DNA from: Nonomuraea sp. MG754425 | GTDB lineage: Bacteria; Actinomycetota; Actinomycetes; Streptosporangiales; Streptosporangiaceae | Length of the DNA: 32,046 nt | Direction of reading: 5' to 3' | Assembly: GCF_021699195.1 (NCBI RefSeq) | Contig: NZ_SSXE01000125.1 | Span: 1-32,046, forward strand | Shown: in pieces, positions 7,070-15,576 of the stretch | Layout of the letters: the number at the start of each line of letters is the position of its first letter | Numbering within the stretch: position 1 is the first letter of the stretch | Translations under genes and position numbers: made by a program | The notes under the pieces: model-generated | Seen by the model: the letters and a program-made list of their open reading frames with translations, nothing else | What the model was told of the DNA's origin: nothing | Databases searched by the model: none

Positions 7070-9055
7070 ATGTATCCGGAGCGTCCTGCCGGGATCGCCT
7101 ATGGCGGCGACTACAACCCGGAGCAGTGGCCGCGCGAGGTCCTGGAGGAGGACGTGGCCCTGATGCGCGAGGCCGGGGTCAACCTGGTCAGCCTGGGCCT
7201 GTTCTCGTGGGCGCTGATGGAGCCCGCCGCGGGGCGGTTCGCGTTCGGCTGGCTGGACGAGATCCTCGACCGGCTGCACGAGGGCGGCGTCTCGGTCGCC
7301 CTGGGCACCCCGACCGCCGCCCCGCCGGCCTGGTTCGTCGCCGCGCACCCCGACGTGCTGCCGGTCACCAGGGAGGGGCTGCGGATCGGCTTCGGCGGCC
7401 GGCAGAGCGCCTGCTCCAGCGCCCCGGCCTTCCGGGAGGCCACCGCGCGGCTGGTGCGGGCGCTGGGCGAGCACTACCGCGACCATCCGGCCGTCGTCCT
7501 GTGGCACGTGCACAACGAGTACGGCGCGCCGCTCGGCGAGTGCTACTGCGAGCACAGCGTGGCGGCCTGGCGCGACTGGCTCCGCCAGACCTACCGCGAG
7601 ATCGGCGCGCTGAACGACGCCTGGGGCGGCACGTTCTGGGGCCAGACCTACACCGACTGGGCCGAGATCGACGCCCCCCGCGCCAACCACACGGTCGTCA
7701 ACCCGGCCCAGCGCCTCGACTACGCCCGCTTCAGCGACGGCCAGCACCGCGAGCACTACGCGCTGCAGCGCGACATCCTGCGCGAACTGACCCCCGGCAT
7801 CCCGGTGACCACGAACTTCGCCGGCACCGTCAACTGCAAGTCCACCGACCTGTGGCGGTGGGCCCGCGAGCTGGACGTGATCGCCAACGACCACTACCTC
7901 AAGGCCGAGCGCCCCGACAACCACATCGACCTGGCCATGTCCGCCGACCTCGCCCGGTCGGTGGCGGGCGGCGCGCCGTGGATGCTGATGGAGCACTCGG
8001 CGGGCGCGGTCAACTGGCAGCCGCGCAACCTCGCCAAGCGGCCCGGCGAGCTGCGCCGCAACAGCCTCGCGCACGTCGCCCGCGGCTCGGACAGCGTGCT
8101 GTTCTTCCAGTTCAGGGCCTCGCGGTTCGGGGCGGAGAAGTTCCACTCCGGGATGGTGCCGCACGCGGGCACGGACTCCGGGCAGTGGCGCGAGATCGTC
8201 CGGCTGGGGGCCGACCTGCGCGGGCTGGCCGGGCTGCGGGGCAGCCGGGTGCGGGCCGAGGTGGCGATCGTCTGGGACTGGGAGTCGTACTGGGCGCTGG
8301 AGCTGGACTGGCGGCCGTCGGTGGACCTGACGTTCCGGGAGCGGGTGGACGCCTTCTACGAGGCTCTGTGGCGGGAGCACGTCACGGTGGACTTCGTCCA
8401 CCCGTCAGCCGATGTTTCGGGGTATCGGGTGGTGGTGGCGCCCAGCTCGTACCTGCTGACCGAGGCGTCCGCCAAGAACCTGCACCGGTACGTGGAGGCG
8501 GGCGGCCACCTGCTCGTGTCGTACTTCTCCGGCATCGTGGACGAGCACGACGCCCTCCACCCCGGCGCCCACCCCGGCGCGCTGCGTGAGCTGCTCGGCC
8601 TGTCGATCGAGGAGTTCCACCCGCTGCGCGAGCACGAGACGGTACGGCTGAACGGCGGCGACTCCGCGCGCGTGTGGTCGGAGCGGGTCCGCCCGGCGGG
8701 CGCGGTCACGGTCGAGGGCTTCGCCGACGGCCCCGACGCCGGCCACCCCGCCGTCACCCGCCACGACCTCGGCGCGGGCTGCGCCTGGTACCTGGCCACC
8801 GCCCCCGTCACCGGCCTGCGCGACCTGCTCGCGCGGGTGCTCGACCACGCGGACGTGTCCCGCCCGCGCGGCCTGCCCGACACGCTCGAACTCGTGCGCA
8901 GGGGCGGCCATGTCTTCCTGATCAACCACGGCGATCAGCCGGTGACGGTCGAGGGGGTGAGCGGCGTGAGCGTGTTCGACGGGGCGCGGCACGACGGGCC
9001 GCTCACCGTCGCGGCCGGTGCGGTCACGGTCGTTGCGGAAACCCCCCAACCCTAG
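7070..9055 (+). CDS. ganA: GH42 beta-galactosidase (GanA-like)
   Basis: This 661-residue cytoplasmic enzyme, without signal peptide, splits galactose from beta-1,4-galacto-oligosaccharides. The TIM barrel opens with YGGDYNPEQWP. The acid/base Glu is residue 150 in HVHNEYG and the nucleophile Glu is residue 308 in WMLMEHS. Trimerisation and C-terminal beta domains follow, giving normal family length. Cysteines 115, 158 and 160 match three of the four zinc ligands known in GH42 enzymes; the fourth position is Ser163. The ATG at 7070 follows GAGGGGG; an out-of-frame ATG lies at 7066. It is divergent from the importer operon and 9 bp ahead of the galactanase gene, which together imply galactan use. 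Confidence 0.95.
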   Translation: MYPERPAGIAYGGDYNPEQWPREVLEEDVALMREAGVNLVSLGLFSWALMEPAAGRFAFGWLDEILDRLHEGGVSVALGTPTAAPPAWFVAAHPDVLPVTREGLRIGFGGRQSACSSAPAFREATARLVRALGEHYRDHPAVVLWHVHNEYGAPLGECYCEHSVAAWRDWLRQTYREIGALNDAWGGTFWGQTYTDWAEIDAPRANHTVVNPAQRLDYARFSDGQHREHYALQRDILRELTPGIPVTTNFAGTVNCKSTDLWRWARELDVIANDHYLKAERPDNHIDLAMSADLARSVAGGAPWMLMEHSAGAVNWQPRNLAKRPGELRRNSLAHVARGSDSVLFFQFRASRFGAEKFHSGMVPHAGTDSGQWREIVRLGADLRGLAGLRGSRVRAEVAIVWDWESYWALELDWRPSVDLTFRERVDAFYEALWREHVTVDFVHPSADVSGYRVVVAPSSYLLTEASAKNLHRYVEAGGHLLVSYFSGIVDEHDALHPGAHPGALRELLGLSIEEFHPLREHETVRLNGGDSARVWSERVRPAGAVTVEGFADGPDAGHPAVTRHDLGAGCAWYLATAPVTGLRDLLARVLDHADVSRPRGLPDTLELVRRGGHVFLINHGDQPVTVEGVSGVSVFDGARHDGPLTVAAGAVTVVAETPQP

Positions 9056-9064
9056 GGAGACCCG

Positions 9065-10168
9065 ATGAAACGCATCCTGATCACCGCGCTGCTGTTACTC
9101 ACGGCCCTCGCCGTGCCCGCCCAGGCGCACGCGGGGCCCGGCCGCCTCCAGATCAGGGGCGCGGACGTGTCCAGCCTGGCCAAGTCGGAGGCGCTCGGCG
9201 GCGTCTACCGCGACTCCGCCGGGCGCGCGGGCGACGCGCTGAGCATCCTGTCGCAGGCCGGGCTCAACTACATCAGGCTCAAGGTCTGGGTGAACCCGGC
9301 CGACGGCTACAACACCAAGGCGCGGCTGCTCCCGGTGGCCAGGCGGGTCAAGGCGCTCGGCATGGGCCTGCTCATCGACTTCCACTACTCCGACACCTGG
9401 GCCGACCCGGGCAAGCAGACCAAGCCGGCCGCGTGGTCGGGGCTGTCGTCCGCGCAGCTCAGGCAGGCCGTCTACAACCACACCTACGACGTGCTCGCCG
9501 TGCTGCGCGACCAGGGCACCACCGCCGACATGGTGCAGGTCGGCAACGAGATCAACGGCGGCCTGCTCTGGCCCGACGGCTCCAACACCAACTGGGCCGG
9601 CACCGCGGCGCTGCTCAACGCCGGCTACGACGCGGTCAAGGCGGTCTCCGGCTCGACCAGGGTCGTGCTGCACCTGGCCAACGGCGGCGACAACGGGCTG
9701 TACCGGTGGTGGTTCGACAACGCCAGGACCAACGGCATCCGCCACGACGTGATCGGCCTGTCGTACTACGCCTACTGGCACGGCACGCTGGAGAGCTTCC
9801 AGGCCAACATCAACGACGTGGCCACCAGGTACGGCAAGCCCGTGGTCGTCGTCGAGACCGCCTACCCGTTCACCACCGCCGACGACGACGGCTGGGCGAA
9901 CATCATCTCCGCCGCCGAGCCCTACCCCGGCTACCGGGCCACCACGCAGGGGCAGTCCGCGATGCTCACCCGGGTGGCCGACATCGTCCGCGCCGTGCCG
10001 AACGGCCTGGGCCTCGGCCTGTTCACCTGGGAGGCCACCTGGACCGGTGTCAGGGGCAACGGCTGGGACCCGGCCGACCCGTCCTCGGGCAACGGCTGGG
10101 AGAACCAGGCCCTGTTCGACTATGCCGACCGGGCGCTGCCGGCGATGGCCGCCCTCGGCCGCCTCTGA
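9065..10168 (+). CDS. ganB: Secreted GH53 arabinogalactan endo-beta-1,4-galactanase
   Basis: This 367-residue enzyme cuts beta-1,4-galactan, the side chain of pectic rhamnogalacturonan I. The Sec signal peptide (MKRILITALLLLTALAVPAQAHA) is probably cleaved near residue 23. The GH53 barrel shows RGADVSS, LKVWVNPADGYN, DFHYSDTWADPGKQ, the acid/base Glu162 in VGNEINGG and the nucleophile Glu264 in VVETAYP. FTWEATWTGV closes the barrel. No carbohydrate-binding module is attached. It lies 9 bp after the GH42 stop with GGGAGA as ribosome site. Extracellular cleavage here, import by the divergent transporter and intracellular GH42 form a full pathway. Confidence 0.96.
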   Translation: MKRILITALLLLTALAVPAQAHAGPGRLQIRGADVSSLAKSEALGGVYRDSAGRAGDALSILSQAGLNYIRLKVWVNPADGYNTKARLLPVARRVKALGMGLLIDFHYSDTWADPGKQTKPAAWSGLSSAQLRQAVYNHTYDVLAVLRDQGTTADMVQVGNEINGGLLWPDGSNTNWAGTAALLNAGYDAVKAVSGSTRVVLHLANGGDNGLYRWWFDNARTNGIRHDVIGLSYYAYWHGTLESFQANINDVATRYGKPVVVVETAYPFTTADDDGWANIISAAEPYPGYRATTQGQSAMLTRVADIVRAVPNGLGLGLFTWEATWTGVRGNGWDPADPSSGNGWENQALFDYADRALPAMAALGRL

Positions 10169-10181
10169 CGGTCCTGACCGG

Positions 10182-10213
10182 GTCGTGGATGTCGCGCCCG
10201 CGACATCCACGAC
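10182..10213. terminator. Strong hairpin after the galactanase gene
   Basis: A 15-bp perfect stem (10182-10196 with 10199-10213) encloses a 2-nt CC gap, so the effective loop is about 4 nt. It begins 13 bp after the GH53 stop. There is no U-tract, as is usual for high-GC actinomycete terminators. Confidence 0.75.
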
Positions 10214-10268
10214 GAGGCGTCCGGCCCGGATCGGTGGCTGCGCGCCGCCCGAGGGGCATGATGGCCGC

Positions 10269-10907
10269 ATGACGATCTCACCGGACGAACTGCTCACCAC
10301 CACCCGCAGCGTGCGCAAGCGGCTCGACCTCACCCGCCCCGTCCCGATGGAGCTGGTCCGCGAGTGCCTGGAGGTCGCGCTCCAGGCGCCCACCGGGGGC
10401 AACGCCCAGCTCTGGCGCTGGATCGTGGTGACCGACCCCGGCAAGCGCCAGGCGATCGGCGGTTACTACAAGCGCTCGTGGGACACGTACTACGCCTCGG
10501 GCTCCTCGGCCGGGAGGTTGTTCAAGGACGACCCGGAGCGGGCGGCGACCCAGGAGCGGGTCTCCGGCAGCGCCGCCTACCTCGCCGAGCACCTGGGCGA
10601 GGTGCCGGTGCACGTGATCGGCTGCATGCTGGTGCCCGGCGCGCTGCCCCAGGGCAACCAGGCGGGGCTGTGGGGTTCGCTGCTGCCGGCCGCGTGGAGC
10701 TACATGCTGGCCGCCCGCGCCCGCGGCCTGGGCTCGGCGTGGACGACGCTGCACCTGGCGTACGAGAGTGAGATCGCCGAGTTGCTCGGCCTCCCGCCGG
10801 ACGTCCGGCAGGGTGTGCTGCTGCCGACCGCGTACTACACCGGCGACAGCTTCCGTCCGGCCGCGCGGCAGCCGCTCGACGAGGTGCTGCGCGTCGAGCA
10901 TTGGTGA
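10269..10907 (+). CDS. Nitroreductase-family flavoprotein
   Basis: This 212-residue protein has the FMN-dependent nitroreductase fold. The N-terminus TTTRSVRKRLDLTRPVP carries the Arg-Ser-x-Arg FMN-phosphate contact. LQAPTGGNAQLWRWIVV is the second FMN contact. AWSYMLAARARGLGSAWTT is the helix of the dimer interface, and LLPTAYYTGD precedes the C-terminal arm. It would reduce quinones, nitro compounds or enones with NAD(P)H; the substrate cannot be read from sequence. It stands alone between the galactanase terminator and the methyltransferase. The ribosome site for the ATG at 10269 is weak, so transcripts may be nearly leaderless. Confidence 0.9.
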   Translation: MTISPDELLTTTRSVRKRLDLTRPVPMELVRECLEVALQAPTGGNAQLWRWIVVTDPGKRQAIGGYYKRSWDTYYASGSSAGRLFKDDPERAATQERVSGSAAYLAEHLGEVPVHVIGCMLVPGALPQGNQAGLWGSLLPAAWSYMLAARARGLGSAWTTLHLAYESEIAELLGLPPDVRQGVLLPTAYYTGDSFRPAARQPLDEVLRVEHW

Positions 10908-11035
10908 AAGCCCTGGTCAGGGACGGCTGGTACGAACCCGACTGAAAGGCGATATTTCCCGATAAATTTCCCGCCTGTCCCAGCCGTCCCGCCTTAGGAT
11001 CATGGCGCTGACCCCCCTGATCCGAGGAGCCAGAA
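10908..11035 (+). promoter_or_regulatory. Short intergenic region with AT-rich direct repeats before the methyltransferase
   Basis: The stretch 10949-10972 holds CGATATTTCCCG and CGATAAATTTCCCG in tandem. TAGGAT at 10995-11000 fits a -10, but I find no good -35. GAGGAG at 11024-11029 is the ribosome site of the next gene. The two AT-rich repeats could be a regulator site; nothing more can be said. Confidence 0.25.
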
Positions 11036-11881
11036 GTGCCCGAGAACGAGCACGAGAGCGAGCAGGAGAGCGCGCCCGGCGGGATCGACACCTCCAAGCC
11101 GAGCGTCGCCCGCGTCTACGACTACATGCTCGGCGGCAAGGACAACTACGAGATCGACCGCCAGGTGGCCAAGGCGGCGCTGGCGATCGCGCCGGACGCG
11201 CCCGAGGCGGCCCAGGCCAACCGGGAGTTCCTGCGCCGCACGGTCCGTCACCTGGCCGCCGAGGCGGGCGTCCGGCAGTTCCTCGACATCGGCTCCGGTC
11301 TTCCCACGCGGGGCAACGTGCACGAGGTCGCCCAGTCCGTCACCCCCGGCGCGCACGTCGTGTACGTCGACCACGATCCGATCGTGCTCGCCCACGGCCG
11401 CGCCCTGCTGGCCGTGGACGAGACCACCGTGATCGTCGAGGCCGACGCCCGCGAGCCCGAGCAGGTCCTCGACGACCCGCGTACGCGCGCCCTGATCGAC
11501 TTCGACGAGCCGGTCGGGCTGCTGCTGTTCGGGATCCTGCACCACCTGAAGGACGAGGAGGACCCGGCCGGCATCGCCGCCCGGTTCGTCCGCCCGCTGG
11601 CCCCGGGCAGCCACGTGGTGATCTCGCACTTCCACAACCCGATGCAGGCCCACCCCGAGGTGTCGGAGCAGGCCTTCACCGCGGAGCGGCTCTTCAACGA
11701 GCACCTCGGCACCGGCCGCTGGCGCGCCCGCGAGGAGATCCTCGCCTACTTCGACGGGCTCGACCTGCTGGCGCCCGGCCTGGTGCCGCTCCCGGAGTGG
11801 CGTCCGGAGACGGGCGACCACCAGGCCGCGCCGGGCATCACCTACCACACCTTCGTCGGGGGCGTGGCCCGCAAGCCCTGA
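11036..11881 (+). CDS. SAM-dependent methyltransferase, family 19 (PF04672 type)
   Basis: This 281-residue protein belongs to the actinomycete family recognised by the opening DTSKPSVARVYDYMLGGKDNYEIDR (about residues 16-40). It has the SAM-binding loop FLDIGSGLPTRGN and the acidic VYVDHDPIVLAHGRALL strand that contacts the SAM ribose. GILHHLKD and HVVISHFHNP follow. Many paralogues occur per actinomycete genome, and physiological substrates are mostly unknown. The start is a GTG at 11036 with GAGGAG 6 bp upstream. It converges on the GH1 gene with 7 bp between the stop codons and has no link to the sugar genes. Confidence 0.92.
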   Translation: MPENEHESEQESAPGGIDTSKPSVARVYDYMLGGKDNYEIDRQVAKAALAIAPDAPEAAQANREFLRRTVRHLAAEAGVRQFLDIGSGLPTRGNVHEVAQSVTPGAHVVYVDHDPIVLAHGRALLAVDETTVIVEADAREPEQVLDDPRTRALIDFDEPVGLLLFGILHHLKDEEDPAGIAARFVRPLAPGSHVVISHFHNPMQAHPEVSEQAFTAERLFNEHLGTGRWRAREEILAYFDGLDLLAPGLVPLPEWRPETGDHQAAPGITYHTFVGGVARKP

Positions 11882-11888
11882 ACGTGCC

Positions 11889-13283
11889 TCAGCTCGCCGG
11901 CAGCTTGCCGGTGGCGACCACGTCGCGGTACCAGTGGGCGCTGTCCTTCCAGGTGCGCTCCATCGTCTCGCGGTCCACGCGGACGATGCCGAACCGCTTG
12001 GCGTACCCGTGCGCCCACTCGAAGTTGTCCATCAGCGACCACACGAAGTAGCCGCGCACGTCCGCGCCGCCCGCGATGGCCTCGCTGACCGCTGACAGGT
12101 GCCGGTGCAGGTAGTCCACGCGGTCCGCGTCGTGCACGCGGCCGTCGGGGGCGACCTGGTCGGGGAAGGCCGCGCCGTTCTCGGTGATCATCGTCGGCAT
12201 GTCCGGGTAGTCGCGGTGCAGGCGCAGCAGCAGTTCGGTCAGGCCGCTCTCGTCGATGTTCCAGCCCATCTCCGTGTACGGCCCCGGCTGCTTGACGAAC
12301 TCGATGTCCGAGCAGCCGATCCACGGCGAGGCGGTGCCGTCCTGGTGCCCGTCGGCGGTCTCCCTCGCGCCGGCGCCGTCCCACTGGCGGACCAGGGTCG
12401 GGTTGTAGTAGTTGACGCCGAGCACGTCCAGCGGCTGGCAGGCGGCGGCCTCGTCGCCGTCGCGGACGAACGACCAGTCGGTCACCTGGGCGGTGTCGGC
12501 GATCAGGTCGCGCGGGTAGGCGCCCTCCAGCATCGGGCCCAGGAAGGCCCGGTTGGCCAGCGCGTCCGCGCGCCGCACCGCGTCGGCGTCGCGCTCGGAC
12601 ACGCCGCGCACGTGGTGCAGGTTGAGCGTGACCGACATCTGCGCGTCCGTGGCGGCCGTCGAGCGCAGCGCCTGCACGGCCAGGCCGTGGCCGAGGTTCA
12701 GGTGGTGCACCGCGGCCAGCGCGGCGGCGGCGTCGGTACGGGCCGGGGCGTGCACGCCGGAGGCGTAGCCCAGGTAGGCCGAGCACCACGGCTCGTTCAG
12801 GGTGATCCAGGTGCGCACGCGGTCGCCGAGCGCCTCGCCCATGAGCCGGGCGTACTCGGCGAAGCGCGGCGCGGTGTCGCGCTCCGGCCAGCCGCCGGCG
12901 TCCTCCAGTTCCTGCGGCAGGTCCCAGTGGTAGAGCGTGGCCACCGGCGCGATGCCCCTGGACAGCAGCCCGTCCACCAGGCGGTCGTAGAAGCCGGCGC
13001 CCTCCCGGTTGAGCGGGCCGCGGCCGCCCGGCTGCACGCGCGGCCAGGAGATGGAGAAGCGGTAGGCGCCCACGCCCAGCTCGGCGAGCAGGTCGAGGTC
13101 CTCGTCGAGGCGGTGGTAGTGGTCGCAGGCCACGTCGCCGGTGTCGCCGTTGGTCACCAGGCCCGGCGTGTGGGAGAAGGTGTCCCAGATCGACGGGCCG
13201 CGGCCGCCCTCGTTCCAGGCGCCCTCGACCTGGTAGGCGGCGGTGGCGGTGCCCCACAGGAAGTTCTCGGGGAAGGCAGGCAT
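11889..13283 (-). CDS. GH1 beta-glucosidase
   Basis: This 464-residue cytoplasmic enzyme has a single GH1 barrel. It begins FPENFLWGTATAAYQVEGAW, with the acid/base Glu164 in TLNEPW, the nucleophile Glu368 in ITENG and the aglycone-loop tryptophans in VWSLMDNFEWAHGY. It would hydrolyse beta-linked glucose from the non-reducing end of cello- or xyloglucan-derived oligosaccharides. Its ATG comes 1 bp after the stop of the alpha-xylosidase gene (TGACATG), with AAGGAG inside that gene as ribosome site. It is the last gene of the LacI-GH42-GH31-GH1 operon. Beta-galactosidase or beta-xylosidase side activity cannot be excluded. Confidence 0.95.
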   Translation of the reverse strand: MPAFPENFLWGTATAAYQVEGAWNEGGRGPSIWDTFSHTPGLVTNGDTGDVACDHYHRLDEDLDLLAELGVGAYRFSISWPRVQPGGRGPLNREGAGFYDRLVDGLLSRGIAPVATLYHWDLPQELEDAGGWPERDTAPRFAEYARLMGEALGDRVRTWITLNEPWCSAYLGYASGVHAPARTDAAAALAAVHHLNLGHGLAVQALRSTAATDAQMSVTLNLHHVRGVSERDADAVRRADALANRAFLGPMLEGAYPRDLIADTAQVTDWSFVRDGDEAAACQPLDVLGVNYYNPTLVRQWDGAGARETADGHQDGTASPWIGCSDIEFVKQPGPYTEMGWNIDESGLTELLLRLHRDYPDMPTMITENGAAFPDQVAPDGRVHDADRVDYLHRHLSAVSEAIAGGADVRGYFVWSLMDNFEWAHGYAKRFGIVRVDRETMERTWKDSAHWYRDVVATGKLPAS

Positions 13284-13284
13284 G

Positions 13285-15576
13285 TCACTCCTTGGCACTG
13301 AGCGTGATCTCGATGTGGTCGATCTCGGGAGCCGCGGCGGCGTGCGCCGCGGCGTGGCGCAGGTTCCAGGCGGCCGGCGCGCCGGACACGCGGCGGGCGC
13401 GCAGCCGCTCGCCCCGCCGGGACACCTCGAAGACGGCCGCGGGACGGCCGTCCAGCCCGGGGACGGTGACCGTACGGGTGTCGCCGTCGGCCATCCGGTA
13501 CGCGTCGAGCGTGACGCCGTCGGCGTAGTCGTAGTCGGGCCGGTCGTCGCGGGCACCCATGGGTAGCACCGCGCCCGGCCGCACCAGCAGCGGCAGGCTG
13601 TCGAACCCGTGCCGCTCGGTCCGCCAGCCCGGCCCCGTGACGGTCCGCCCGTCGAGCAGCCGCGTCCACACCCCGTCCGGGACGTAGTAGGCGACCTCGC
13701 CGTCCGCCGACAGGACGGGGGCCACCAGCAGGTCGGGGCCCAGCATGTACTGGGCGTCGAGGTGGTCGCAGCCCCGGTCGCCGGGGAACTCGAGCGGCAT
13801 GGCCCGCATCACCGGCAGGCCCTCGGCCGCGGCCTGGACGGCGGCCCCGTACAGGTAGGGCATCAGCCGGGCCTTCAGCCGGGTGAACGCCCGCAGCACG
13901 TCCACGGCCTCCTCGTCCGGCTCCTCGTCGAACAGCCACGGCACCCGGTACGACCCGCTCCCGTGCAGCCGGCTGTGCGACGACAGCAGCCCGAAGGCGA
14001 CCCACCGCTTGAACACCGCCGGATCCGGCCGGCCCTCGAAGCCGCCGATGTCGTGGCTCCAGAAGCCGAAGCCGCCCAGGCCCAGCGACAGCCCGCCGCG
14101 CAGCGACTCGGCCATGGCCTCGAACGTCGACTCGCAGTCGCCGCCCCAGTGCACCGGCAGCCGCTGCCCGCCGACCGTGGCCGAGCGCGCGAACAGCACG
14201 GCCTCGCCCGGTCCGCGCCGTTCGGCCAGCACGTCGTGCACGGTCTGGTTGTAGACCAGGCTGTAGTAGTTGTGCATGCGTTCCGGGTCGGAGCCGTCGG
14301 CGTAGACGACGTCGGTCGGGACGCGCTCGCCGAAGTCGGTCTTGAACGCGTCCACCCCCATGTCGAGCAGCCCGCGCAGCTTGCCCGCGTACCACTCGCG
14401 GGCGGCGGGCGAGGTGAAGTCCACCAGCGCGCGGCCGGCCTGCCAGTGATCGTCCTGCCAGACCGTGCCGTCGGGCCGCCGCAGCAGGTGCCCGGCCGCC
14501 GCCCCCTCGGCGAACAGCTTCGACGCCTGCCCGATGTACGGGTTGATCCACAGGCACACCCGCAGCCCGCGCGCCTTCAGCCGCCGCAGCATGCCCTCGG
14601 GGTCGGGGAACACCTCCGGGTCCCACTCGAAGTCGCACCACCGGTAGCGCCGCATCCAGAAGCAGTCGAAGTGGAAGACGCTCAGCGGCAGGTCCCGCGC
14701 GGCCATCCCGTCCACGAACGACGTCACGGTGGCCTCGTCGTAGTCCGTGGTGAACGAGGTGGACAGCCACAGCCCGAACGACCAGGCGGGCGGCAGCGCC
14801 GGGCGGCCGGTCAGGGCCGTGTAGCGGCGCAGGATGTCGGCCGGGGACGGCCCGTGGATGATCAGGTACTCCAGGTCGTGGCCCTCAGCGCTGAACTGCA
14901 CCCGCGACACGGTCTCCGAGCCGACCTCGAACGAGACCCGGCCCGGATGGTTCACGAACACCCCGTAGCCCCGGTTGGTGAGGTAGAAGGGCACGTTCTT
15001 GTAGGCGATCTCGCTGCTGGTGCCGCCGTCCTCGTTCCAGATGTCCACGGACTGGCCGTTGCGTACGAGGGGGCCGAACCGCTCGCCGAGCCCGTAGACG
15101 AGTTCGCCCGCGCTGAGCCGGAGCTGCTCGATCATGAAGTGCCGGTCGGCGGGGTCGCGCATGACGCCCAGGCTCCGGCCGGAGCTGCGGGTCAGCTCCC
15201 GCCCGCCCGCGCTGAACGTCATCTCCCAGGGCGCGTCCCTGCGCACGCGGACGGTCAGGCCGCCGCTGGTCAGGGACGCCTGCTCGCCGTCCACGGCGAT
15301 CCGCGTCCCCGGCCGCTCGTCCCGCACCGCGAAGACGGGGGAGTCCGGCACGGACCCGGCGAAGTGCACGGCCCGCACGCGGATCACCTCCGGCAGCGGC
15401 GAGGACAGCTCGACCCGCAGGACCGGCCCGTCGATGGTGTCGCCGCGCCGGGTGATCTGCCTGGTCGGGGCGAGGATGCGCAGCGCGGCCGGCTCCTCGG
15501 TCACGTCGTGGGCGCACGTGACGTGGTCGCCGCGCACGCCGGGGCGCATCCGCCAGTAACCGTCCTTGAACTTCAC
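13285..15576 (-). CDS. yicI: GH31 alpha-xylosidase, YicI type
   Basis: This 763-residue enzyme removes alpha-1,6-xylose from the non-reducing end of xyloglucan oligosaccharides. It follows Escherichia coli YicI closely: KFKDGYWRMRPGV at the start, TSSEIAYKNVPFYLTNRGYG, HFDCFWM (the Cys-Phe pair linked to xylose preference), the nucleophile Asp in FKTDFGERVPTD, and the acid/base region HWGGDCESTFEAMAESL. FGFWSHDIGGFEG and LLSSHSRLHGS also match. The start is a GTG at 15576 overlapping the stop of the GH42 gene (GTGA). Open frame continues upstream only because the GH42 gene is open in another frame. Alpha-glucosidase is the less likely alternative. Confidence 0.94.
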   Translation of the reverse strand: MKFKDGYWRMRPGVRGDHVTCAHDVTEEPAALRILAPTRQITRRGDTIDGPVLRVELSSPLPEVIRVRAVHFAGSVPDSPVFAVRDERPGTRIAVDGEQASLTSGGLTVRVRRDAPWEMTFSAGGRELTRSSGRSLGVMRDPADRHFMIEQLRLSAGELVYGLGERFGPLVRNGQSVDIWNEDGGTSSEIAYKNVPFYLTNRGYGVFVNHPGRVSFEVGSETVSRVQFSAEGHDLEYLIIHGPSPADILRRYTALTGRPALPPAWSFGLWLSTSFTTDYDEATVTSFVDGMAARDLPLSVFHFDCFWMRRYRWCDFEWDPEVFPDPEGMLRRLKARGLRVCLWINPYIGQASKLFAEGAAAGHLLRRPDGTVWQDDHWQAGRALVDFTSPAAREWYAGKLRGLLDMGVDAFKTDFGERVPTDVVYADGSDPERMHNYYSLVYNQTVHDVLAERRGPGEAVLFARSATVGGQRLPVHWGGDCESTFEAMAESLRGGLSLGLGGFGFWSHDIGGFEGRPDPAVFKRWVAFGLLSSHSRLHGSGSYRVPWLFDEEPDEEAVDVLRAFTRLKARLMPYLYGAAVQAAAEGLPVMRAMPLEFPGDRGCDHLDAQYMLGPDLLVAPVLSADGEVAYYVPDGVWTRLLDGRTVTGPGWRTERHGFDSLPLLVRPGAVLPMGARDDRPDYDYADGVTLDAYRMADGDTRTVTVPGLDGRPAAVFEVSRRGERLRARRVSGAPAAWNLRHAAAHAAAAPEIDHIEITLSAKE